Origin: Candidatus Omnitrophota bacterium
GTDB taxonomy: Bacteria; Omnitrophota; Gorgyraeia; Zapsychrales; Zapsychraceae
Assembly: GCA_029568545.1 (NCBI GenBank)
Contig: JAKQAH010000084.1
Span: forward strand, 1 to 32,511
Length of the DNA stretch: 32,511 nt
Reading direction: 5' to 3'
Part shown: piece by piece, positions 15,058 to 21,974 of the stretch
Numbering within the stretch: position 1 is the first letter of the stretch
Layout of the letters: each line of letters begins with the position of its first letter
Program-made: the position numbers and the translations under genes
Notes under the pieces: generated by a model
What the model was told of the DNA's origin: nothing
The model's database searches: none
Seen by the model: only the letters and a program-made list of their open reading frames with translations

Positions 15058-18000
15058 GTGAAGAACAAACGTATTCTCATTCTTTTGGGCTTTGTCTTTT
15101 TTTCTTTTGCCCTGATATTATCCCCGCGGCCCGGATCTGCCGAGGGTGAGGTTATTATCCCGGGTATTGTCGAGGTTGAAGAAAATCATCTCTACATGGT
15201 TCCGATCGGGACGGATGACGGCGTCAAGAAAGGCGATACCGTCGAGATCATCCGCAACGATCAGAAAATCGCCGATGCGCGGCTGATCTCCGTGCTGTCG
15301 GACAATTCGATGGCGGAGATCGTCGTGATGTTCATCCGCACGGATATCCTCGAATCTGATTCCGTCAAATTTACCGAGAAAAAGGACGAAGTAGCGCGGG
15401 CCGCAAGGCGCAAAACGCTGACGACAAGCGAGCGGACGGTCGTGGAAGAGGCCCCCGCCAGGGCGGTCACGGAGGTCAAAGCGTCGGAGGACAAACGCCG
15501 CGGCCTTCTGGGCAGCGAAATGCACCGCTATGAGGAGGTTGCCGCGGTGGAAGGCCCGCTTAAGCAGGAGATCGAACAGTTGAAAGCGGGGCTGGTCACG
15601 GTCCGGGACGAATATGAAGGGAAGATCGATACGATCCTCAGCTCTGTTCAAGGGTCCTCCAAGGATGCGTTGGCCGTCGAGAAAAAGTGGCAGGATAAAT
15701 TGATTTCGACCGAAAAGAGATATCAGGCGCAGTACAATGAGCGCAAAAAACTTTTGGAACGGGAATCGGCCAGGCTGGAGGCGAAAGTCGCGCAATTGAC
15801 GAATGAATTGAAGGTTGTCAACGAAGGAACGGACAAGCGCATCGAGCAGCTGCTGTCCGACCTTAAAGAGAAAGAGGCGGAGATCTCTTCCATAAAGAAA
15901 CAGTTTGTCGAGGAGCATTTAGCCGGCGAAAAACAATGGCAAGCAAAACTGGAGAATCTCGAGGCGCAGTATCAGGGCCAATTACGGACGCTGGAAGAAT
16001 CATTGAAGAAGGAATCGGCGACGAGCCAAGAGCAATCGCAAAAAGACATCAGCAGTTTGGCGGGCGAATTGGCCTCGGTAAGGGAGCAGGCCCGCAGCGC
16101 AACCGATAATTTTCAAATACGGCTCAAAGAGCGGGAAGATCTCATTGATGCCTTGCGCCAAGACCAGATCGCGCTGGAATCTGACCTGAGCCGGGAACGC
16201 GAGCGGGCCAATAAGCTGGAAGGGGATATTGTCACCTTAAAAGATGTGATCGCCGCAGCCAAAAGGGTTCATGAGAAAGAGCTTGCGTTTGCGCAAAAAC
16301 CGCTCGAGAAAAAAATCGAGGATATGAGCGTCGATTTTATTGCTACGAAACATCAATATGAAAACGAACTCAACGCCCTTCGCCAAGGCGCGCAAGAAGA
16401 CCTGCTCAAGAACGAATCCCAATGGGTCGAAAAACTTGCGTCCGTGGAACAGAATTATCAAACACAACTCAATGATTTGAATGTCAAAACTGCCGCGCAG
16501 GTGAACCAATTGCGGGCCGAGTTGGAAGGCCAAAACAACGTCATCGATTTGCTCAAACAAAATAACGCGGAGCTTGCGGCTAAGCTTCAGGCCAGCGAAC
16601 AGGCCTTTGCGCTGGCCCACAACGATATCAAAACCCTGGAAAAGCAGATAACAATTGACCGGGCGACCCGGACTGAAAAAATCAATCTGGCCAAACAGCC
16701 TCTTGAGGCGAAAGTTGCGGAACTCAGCGCCCAGATCGTGGTTCTCCAGAAACAACATGAAGCCAAGACCGGCGAGGACGCTTCGGTGATCGAGTTTCTT
16801 AACGGAAGCATGGCGGAGTTGACCAGTGACTTGGAAGCCCGGGAAAAGCAGCTGGGCGAGCTTCAAGAGCGTTTTTCAATTTCACAGAATGAGCTCGAGG
16901 CTTTGAAAAAATCTTATACGGATGGGATTGCGCTTGCCAAAAAACCTTTAGAAGATCAGATGGAAGATCTTTATGCTCAAAGTGTTGCTCTTAAAGCGGA
17001 CTATGAAAACCAGATCAAGACGCTCCAAGAAAATGCCAGTCGGGATCTTTTGGCGTCGGAAGAGAAATGGCAGATGCAGTGGGCGGCCAAAGAAGCGGAA
17101 ATGGACACAGCCAAACAATCTCTGGCAGATCAGGTTCTTGCGCTGCAGGCGTCGATGGATTCATTGAATAAAGAGCATGATGCCAAGGTGCAGGAAATGG
17201 CAGCTATCGCGGAAAAAGATCAAGCTTCGGTTAATGAGCAATGGCAAGCGAAATTGGCTCAGTTGCAGGACGATCATCAGAAAGAGCTTGCGTTGAAACT
17301 TCGGGAGAGGCAAGGTGTTATCGATGGATTGGAGAGTGAGAAGCTCGAATTAGCAAGACAGATTCCGGCGTTGCAGGAAGAGTACGAGAAAAAGATGAAA
17401 GCGGTTGAAGACGAATTTGCGCAAAATCAGAGCGTCAGTGATCAAAAGTGGCAGGAGAGGTTAGCTCAAATCCAGAATGATTATCAAGGGGAGCTTGGAA
17501 CGAAGTTGCAGGAGAAGCAAGTTGCTATTGACCGGTTGGAGAGTGAGAAGCTCGAATTAGCAAAACAGATTCCGGCGTTGCAGGAAGACTATGAAAAGAA
17601 GATAAAGCTTCTTATCGAAGAATCCGGCAGGGATCGGGCGGTTAGTGATCAGCAATGGCAAGCGAATTTGGCTCAGTTGCAGGACGATCATCAGAAAGAG
17701 CTTGAGACGAGACTGCAAGAGAGGCAGACTATTATTGACCAGCTGGAGGATGAAAAGTTTGAGTTGGCAAAACAAATCCCGGTTTTGCAGGAAGAATATG
17801 AGAAGAAAATGAAGGTCATTGCGGATGAATTTGCCCAGAATAAAACTTCCAATGATCAGCAATGGCAGGCGAAACTGGATGAAAAAGATACGGCGATTGC
17901 TTTATTGGAGAATGAGCGCCTTGGCCTGACAGAGCAGTTAAGCGCTCTGAAGAAAGACAGCAGCAGCGTGATCGAAGAATTGCAGGTCCAATCCTCGAGA

Positions 18001-20799
18001 AAGCAAGAGGAAATTGATGCCTTGACGACGGCCAAATCCGATCTGGCCTCTCAATTGGCCCAGACGGGCAGCCTTTTGGCCAAAGCGCAGAACGATATCG
18101 CTGTTCTCAAGAGCCAGATCAGCGAGACGGAAGCGGCCCGCGCGACGTGGATCACTTCTGTCAAAAAACCGCTGGAAGATGAAGTCAAGAAATTGAATGA
18201 CGAGATCGTCCAGCTCAACGAGGCTCATAAAAACGAGATTCAAGCGATCGAACAAAACGCCGCGGCGAATGCGGAAAGTTTGGATAAGAAATGGCAGGAA
18301 AAATTGGCTGAGAAAGATGGCGAGATCGCCGAGCTTACGAAAGCATCCGAGATCGCGTCGCAATCGAGGATCGCGGAAAATGACCAGGTCTGGGCCGATA
18401 AAATGGCGAAGGCCGAACAGGCGTATCAGGAACAGTTGAAGAAACAAGAAGAGGGGCTGCAGGCAAAGATCGCCGATCTTAGCCAAGCTCTTGAGGTTTT
18501 GCGCAAAGACAGCGGGAGCGTGATTGTTCAATTGCAGACCGACCTCAAGGCCAAGCAAACCGCTATTGACGCGCTGGAAAACACGAAATCCGGATTTGAG
18601 ACGGCTATCACCCAGAAAGAGGAGGAGCTGTCGGGATTGCGCGACGAAATAGCTCAATTGAAGAAAGATCTCAAAGCCAGCGATTCTTTGAAGGACAATG
18701 CGGCTAAATCTTCGGCGGAAATCGCCCGTTTAAAAGACCAAATGCAGGAATTGAAAGGGGCCAATGCCCGCGAGGAAGAGGCCCTGAAGAAAGATTTAGA
18801 GATCGAACGGCAGACTGTCGCTGATCTCGAGAAAAAGCTTGCCGAGCAGGAATCGTCGAGCATTCAACGCGCGCAGCTGGCCAAAGAATCTTTGGAGGCC
18901 GAGATCAAGACGCTGAAAGCGGAACTGGCTTTCACGAAAAGCCAGCATGAACAAAAAACGACTGCCTTGCTGGAAAGAGCGAGTGAAAATCAAACGGTTT
19001 CGGAAAAGGAAGGGCAGGCGAAATTAGCGGCTAAAGAGGCCGAATGGCAGGCGAGATGGGCGGCGCGCCAAGCCGAGCATCAGGAAGAGCTCAATGCCGA
19101 GCTGGCGGCCTTGGAACAAAAATTATTCGGCGGGAAAAAAGAAGTGCGGCAAACGGTTGTCGATCTCAATAACCGTTTGAGCATGCTCAAGAACAGCAGT
19201 GACAGCCAGATCAGGGAACTGGAAGCGGAATTGGCGGCCCAGCAATATCAACTATCGATCAAGGAAAGCGAAGCTCAAGAGCGGCTGATCGAGGCTGAGA
19301 AAAAATGGAAAGACAATGCGGCGTTATTGGAGAAAGCCTATCAGGAGAAACTTGAGCAGGAAAAACGCGCGCTCAACGAGAATTTCCTCGCCGAGAAGAA
19401 AGAATTGCGCGAAACCGTCGTGGACCTCACCCGGCAGTTCAGCGAATTGCGCGACGGCAGCAACAGCCGCATCAAAGCTCTTGAAACCGAAATTGAGAAA
19501 AGGGATTATAAGATCAGCTTGCTTGAGAATAGCTCCGAGCAGAATATTGTCGGGACGGAAGAAAAATGGCAGGCCAAGCTTACCGCGCTAGAGGAGAAAC
19601 GCCAAAGGGAATTGCTGGAGCAGAAACGGGATATGCAAAACCAGTCTCTCGTGATGCAGGAAAAGTTGCAGGCAACAGTCGCCGATCTTACGAAACAGCT
19701 TGATGCGATGCGGGACCAATCCAGGCTGGACCTTGCGATGAAAGACGAGGAGCGGGCGGCGGAGGTCGCGCTTCTGGAACGCAAATATCAGGACCAGCTC
19801 TCGACGGCTAAAACGGGAACAAGCAATGAGGTGGCGCAACTTTCCGCGAAAGTCCAATGGCAGCAGGATTTGATCGATTCCCTGAAAACGGAGAAAAGCG
19901 GGTTGACGCTTGATCTCGAGGAGAGGGAGCGCGAACTGGCAAGGTATCGGGCTTCGATCGAAGATTTAAAGAAAGAATCGAAGATGGCGGAATTGACCCA
20001 GTCGGAGAGGGTGAGGCTATCCAAGCAGTCGCTGGAGTCCCAAATCCAGGACCTGACCGCCCAGCTGAGCATCGCAAATAAGAAAGCCGAACAGGATCGG
20101 GCCGCATTGGAGGACCTCTGGAAGAATAAGCTGGCAAGGGCGGAGGAAGAGTATCTGCAAAAACTGAAGCTTCAGCGCCAGAGCATGGAGCAGGAGAAGG
20201 CGGATTTGAATAATAGGGTCGGATCCTTGGCCAGCACTCGCGATGAAGAGATCAACGAAATCCGGGCGGAGCTGGAAGACAATCAAACCCTTATCCGGCT
20301 GCTGAGCAAGGAAAAATACGATCTCGCCGATAAACTGGAAGCCAAAAGCCGGGAGATCGTCCGGCTCAACGAGGAGATCATTGACCTCAAAGAGGGGCTG
20401 GAAACATACAAGGACCTGGCCTCGTCCGGAACCGCCGGCGGATATGATATAAAAAGCGATGGGAATATCGCGTCCGAAGAAAAATCACGGTACGGAAATA
20501 ATACGATAGCCACGACGGAAGATTATTACACAGTTGTCCGCAAGGCGATCTTAGACAAATTCAAAGAATCCGATTTCTCGAAATATGAAGGCCGCGAGGA
20601 TGTCGTGAAGATCGATTTTGAGCTTTTCGCCAACGGTTCGCCTAAGAAAGGCCCGGAGTTTTTCGGAACGGAGGATGAAGGGCTCAAGGACCTATTAACC
20701 CAGTGCTTTGAAGACGCGTTGCCTTTTCCGCCGTTCCCGGAGAATTTAGGAAAAGAATCTCAGCGGTTTTCCCTGGGGATTTCTTTTAGGAAGAAATAA
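15058..20799 (+). CDS. Giant exported coiled-coil protein with SH3-like N-terminus and TonB-like C-terminal domain
   Basis: 1,913 residues from GTG 15058, preceded by GAGGT. A signal peptide covers about residues 1-28. A small beta domain at about 30-110 (GIVEVEENHLYMVPIGTDDGVKKGDTVEIIRNDQKIADARLISV) has the 'GV..GD' pattern of SH3-like/FlgT-C-type domains. Residues of roughly 165-1770 are almost entirely coiled coil, with a recurring W-Q-x-K-L motif and a block of near-identical 69-residue tandem repeats. The last 96 residues (about 1818-1913) form a TonB C-terminal-type domain: DYYTVVRKAILDKF, VVKIDFELFANGSP, then ALPFPPFPENL and FSLGISF. No classical TonB proline-rich region is seen. It may bridge periplasmic components, but it could also be an extracellular or periplasmic structural rod. 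The function is unknown. Confidence 0.85.
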   Translation: MKNKRILILLGFVFFSFALILSPRPGSAEGEVIIPGIVEVEENHLYMVPIGTDDGVKKGDTVEIIRNDQKIADARLISVLSDNSMAEIVVMFIRTDILESDSVKFTEKKDEVARAARRKTLTTSERTVVEEAPARAVTEVKASEDKRRGLLGSEMHRYEEVAAVEGPLKQEIEQLKAGLVTVRDEYEGKIDTILSSVQGSSKDALAVEKKWQDKLISTEKRYQAQYNERKKLLERESARLEAKVAQLTNELKVVNEGTDKRIEQLLSDLKEKEAEISSIKKQFVEEHLAGEKQWQAKLENLEAQYQGQLRTLEESLKKESATSQEQSQKDISSLAGELASVREQARSATDNFQIRLKEREDLIDALRQDQIALESDLSRERERANKLEGDIVTLKDVIAAAKRVHEKELAFAQKPLEKKIEDMSVDFIATKHQYENELNALRQGAQEDLLKNESQWVEKLASVEQNYQTQLNDLNVKTAAQVNQLRAELEGQNNVIDLLKQNNAELAAKLQASEQAFALAHNDIKTLEKQITIDRATRTEKINLAKQPLEAKVAELSAQIVVLQKQHEAKTGEDASVIEFLNGSMAELTSDLEAREKQLGELQERFSISQNELEALKKSYTDGIALAKKPLEDQMEDLYAQSVALKADYENQIKTLQENASRDLLASEEKWQMQWAAKEAEMDTAKQSLADQVLALQASMDSLNKEHDAKVQEMAAIAEKDQASVNEQWQAKLAQLQDDHQKELALKLRERQGVIDGLESEKLELARQIPALQEEYEKKMKAVEDEFAQNQSVSDQKWQERLAQIQNDYQGELGTKLQEKQVAIDRLESEKLELAKQIPALQEDYEKKIKLLIEESGRDRAVSDQQWQANLAQLQDDHQKELETRLQERQTIIDQLEDEKFELAKQIPVLQEEYEKKMKVIADEFAQNKTSNDQQWQAKLDEKDTAIALLENERLGLTEQLSALKKDSSSVIEELQVQSSRKQEEIDALTTAKSDLASQLAQTGSLLAKAQNDIAVLKSQISETEAARATWITSVKKPLEDEVKKLNDEIVQLNEAHKNEIQAIEQNAAANAESLDKKWQEKLAEKDGEIAELTKASEIASQSRIAENDQVWADKMAKAEQAYQEQLKKQEEGLQAKIADLSQALEVLRKDSGSVIVQLQTDLKAKQTAIDALENTKSGFETAITQKEEELSGLRDEIAQLKKDLKASDSLKDNAAKSSAEIARLKDQMQELKGANAREEEALKKDLEIERQTVADLEKKLAEQESSSIQRAQLAKESLEAEIKTLKAELAFTKSQHEQKTTALLERASENQTVSEKEGQAKLAAKEAEWQARWAARQAEHQEELNAELAALEQKLFGGKKEVRQTVVDLNNRLSMLKNSSDSQIRELEAELAAQQYQLSIKESEAQERLIEAEKKWKDNAALLEKAYQEKLEQEKRALNENFLAEKKELRETVVDLTRQFSELRDGSNSRIKALETEIEKRDYKISLLENSSEQNIVGTEEKWQAKLTALEEKRQRELLEQKRDMQNQSLVMQEKLQATVADLTKQLDAMRDQSRLDLAMKDEERAAEVALLERKYQDQLSTAKTGTSNEVAQLSAKVQWQQDLIDSLKTEKSGLTLDLEERERELARYRASIEDLKKESKMAELTQSERVRLSKQSLESQIQDLTAQLSIANKKAEQDRAALEDLWKNKLARAEEEYLQKLKLQRQSMEQEKADLNNRVGSLASTRDEEINEIRAELEDNQTLIRLLSKEKYDLADKLEAKSREIVRLNEEIIDLKEGLETYKDLASSGTAGGYDIKSDGNIASEEKSRYGNNTIATTEDYYTVVRKAILDKFKESDFSKYEGREDVVKIDFELFANGSPKKGPEFFGTEDEGLKDLLTQCFEDALPFPPFPENLGKESQRFSLGISFRKK
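17239..17859 (+). repeat. Three tandem 207-bp repeats inside the giant coiled-coil gene
   Basis: Units begin at 17239, 17446 and 17653, each exactly 207 bases (69 codons), and a fourth partial copy starts at 17860. Each starts with a WQ-containing segment and contains LESEKLELAKQIPALQEEYE or a close variant. Some sub-segments are almost identical at the DNA level, for example GAGAGTGAGAAGCTCGAATT in units 1 and 2. This implies recent tandem duplication and a site prone to copy-number change. Confidence 0.9.
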
Positions 20800-20871
20800 A
20801 AGACGCAACTTTTAGTCATAGTCAGTGTTTGTTAGTGGTGAGCGCAAACTAATTTAACCAAGGAGATTAAG

Positions 20872-21495
20872 ATGAAAAAAAACGGGATATCAATGAAATT
20901 TTTAACACTGATAGGATTGTTTATTGGGGCTTTTTTCATGCTCTCGGGGTTCGCGGCCGCTCAAGAGGAGGAGGCTGAAAAGGTCCCTTTGGAATTGGAC
21001 GGTTCCAAATGGGCGATTGTGCAGACATTGGTTGAAAAAAGCGGAAAAACGAGTACCGTTGAAGATACGCTGAATTTTGAAAATAAGAAATTCTACTCGG
21101 AAGTATTCCGTGATAAAGAATATGAGCCGACGAACTATTCGGTGTCTTTGAATGACGATGGGACGACAAAGTTCGGTACCATGCAAAACAAAGACGAAGA
21201 AACGGTTTATTGGGAAGGGCGGGTCAAAGGCGAGACGATTGACGGAACGATCAATGTTTACTCAAAGAAAGCAAAAGGGATTAGAGAAGAGTATTATTTT
21301 AACGGCACTCGTTTAAGCGGGGAATTGAAGCCTAAGGTCATGCCAAAACCCACGGCAGATGGCCCTGTTCAGGTGGCGCCGTCGTTAATGTCTAAAACTC
21401 CTGGTGTTCAGGAGGAGGCGGTTCAACCCATTATTGAAGATGCCCAAGAGCCGGCTGCTCAGACGGAAGATCTTCAATTAATTGGCAATGAATAA
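20872..21495 (+). CDS. Small exported protein of unknown function (beta domain shared with the downstream RAYT fusion)
   Basis: 207 residues with a signal peptide (LTLIGLFIGAFFMLSGFAAAQ). A predicted beta-rich domain lies at about residues 42-150 (LDGSKWAIVQTLVE, VEDTLNFENKKFYSEVF, NYSVSLNDDGTTKFGTMQ, EETVYWEGRVKGETIDGTI, KGIREEYYFNGT). A Pro/Ala/Gln-rich tail with no clear fold follows. The perfect AAGGAG at 20860-20865 sets ATG 20872. I do not recognise a named family. The domain aligns by eye with the C-terminal domain of the protein encoded at 21975-23246, so the two are paralogous. It lies 72 bases after the giant coiled-coil gene and just before the riboswitch-controlled operon. Periplasmic or lipid-interacting roles are possible, but none can be claimed. 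Confidence 0.8.
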   Translation: MKKNGISMKFLTLIGLFIGAFFMLSGFAAAQEEEAEKVPLELDGSKWAIVQTLVEKSGKTSTVEDTLNFENKKFYSEVFRDKEYEPTNYSVSLNDDGTTKFGTMQNKDEETVYWEGRVKGETIDGTINVYSKKAKGIREEYYFNGTRLSGELKPKVMPKPTADGPVQVAPSLMSKTPGVQEEAVQPIIEDAQEPAAQTEDLQLIGNE

Positions 21496-21586
21496 GTTAC
21501 AGGCGTAGCAAGAGATTTGATCGTTGCAACCGTTAGTGAAGTCAAGCTGACGTCAAGTTATTGTAAAATTTTCTTTGGGGGAGCCC

Positions 21587-21615
21587 TTGACAATAGCTGA
21601 TTTATCAGGTAACCT
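21587..21615 (+). promoter_or_regulatory. Promoter of the riboswitch-controlled operon
   Basis: A perfect TTGACA (21587-21592) is followed by a 17-bp spacer and TAACCT (21610-21615). The predicted transcription start is about 21622, about ten bases before the riboswitch aptamer. The order promoter, aptamer, terminator is coherent. Confidence 0.65.
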
Positions 21616-21631
21616 TTTAGTGAACAAAATA

Positions 21632-21719
21632 TATGACTCGAAAAGGCAAACTCAGAGCGATCTGAGGGCGCAAAGCTGTGCATCCTTTTCCCGTAAGGAA
21701 CGGCAAGCTACCGAAATCG
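21632..21719 (+). promoter_or_regulatory. Cyclic-di-GMP-I (GEMM)-like riboswitch aptamer
   Basis: The conserved GEMM elements occur in order. AAAAGGCAAAC is at 21641-21651. A hairpin of CTCAGA and TCTGAG is closed by a GCGA (GNRA) tetraloop (21651-21666). GGCGCAAAGC is at 21667-21676, matching the invariant CGCAAAGC core. A second hairpin, TCCTT/AAGGA, lies at about 21683-21699, and the closing ACGGCAAGCTACCGAAATCG ends at 21719. The fold and motifs match the class I c-di-GMP riboswitch family. Some GEMM variants bind cGAMP, and I cannot settle the ligand by eye. An intrinsic terminator follows 12 bases later, so the switch probably controls transcription termination into the genes starting at 21975. 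Confidence 0.8.
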
Positions 21720-21731
21720 TAAAAAACACAG

Positions 21732-21758
21732 ATCCAGGCAAACTGCCTGGATTTTTTT
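21732..21758 (+). terminator. Intrinsic terminator of the riboswitch expression platform
   Basis: ATCCAGGC (21732-21739) pairs perfectly with GCCTGGAT (21745-21752) across a 5-nt AAACT loop. A run of seven T follows (21752-21758). It is a textbook rho-independent terminator directly downstream of the GEMM-like aptamer. Confidence 0.9.
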
Positions 21759-21773
21759 ATGTTCATTAACAAG

Positions 21774-21784
21774 GTGCCAGGCAC
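21774..21784. repeat. Palindrome GTGCCAGGCAC, copy 1
   Basis: An 11-bp palindrome (GTGCC-A-GGCAC) preceded by AAG. The same element recurs 72 bases downstream, and a half copy overlaps the start codon of the next gene. Short palindromes of this kind commonly accompany REP-associated transposases. Confidence 0.7.
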
Positions 21785-21794
21785 AAGGGTTCAA

Positions 21795-21830
21795 GTTGGG
21801 AAAAAATGAGATTTTCCCAACGGTTTTTTT
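21795..21830 (+). terminator. Second terminator-like hairpin in the operon leader
   Basis: GTTGGGAAAA (21795-21804) is perfectly complementary to TTTTCCCAAC (21812-21821), with a 7-nt loop. GG and then seven T (21824-21830) follow. It would require a second read-through event, or reduce basal leakage, for transcription from the riboswitch promoter. Confidence 0.7.
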
Positions 21831-21845
21831 AGGTTTTTGGCGAAA

Positions 21846-21856
21846 GTGCCAGGCAC
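21846..21856. repeat. Palindrome GTGCCAGGCAC, copy 2
   Basis: An exact second copy of the 11-bp palindrome, in context AAAGTGCCAGGCACT. The nine bases AAAGTGCCA recur at 21972-21980, where the GTG is the start codon of the transposase-like gene. Confidence 0.7.
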
Positions 21857-21882
21857 TCCGTTGAAAATAGCTCAAATCCTTC

Positions 21883-21947
21883 GTCATTCTGAGCGAAGCG
21901 AAGAATCTCAATAGGCCAGATCCTTCGCCCTTCGGGCTCAGGATGAC
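21883..21947. repeat. REP/MITE-like imperfect inverted repeat
   Basis: The left arm GTCATTCTGAGCGAAGCGAA... (21883-21908) is an imperfect inverted copy of the right arm AGATCCTTCGCCCTTCGGGC...GATGAC (21918-21947). The outer 12 bases match at 11 of 12 positions. TCATTCTGAGCGAAGCGAAG is a dispersed extragenic palindrome I recognise from many bacterial genomes. Its position just upstream of a RAYT-like gene gives a REPtron-like arrangement. Confidence 0.75.
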
Positions 21948-21974
21948 AATGGAGAGCAAAAAAGGCGGGTTAAA

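Noticed and set aside
15118-15918. Minus-strand open frame opposite the giant coiled-coil gene
   Set aside because: Phe/Leu/Arg-rich reverse complement of Lys/Glu-rich coiled coil; no start context or motif.
17239-17859. CRISPR-like array
   Set aside because: The repeats are 207 bp, coding and contiguous without spacers; no cas genes are present.
21575-21769. Short plus-strand frame over the riboswitch and terminator
   Set aside because: It overlaps the promoter, the aptamer core and a perfect terminator; the translation has no protein-like features.
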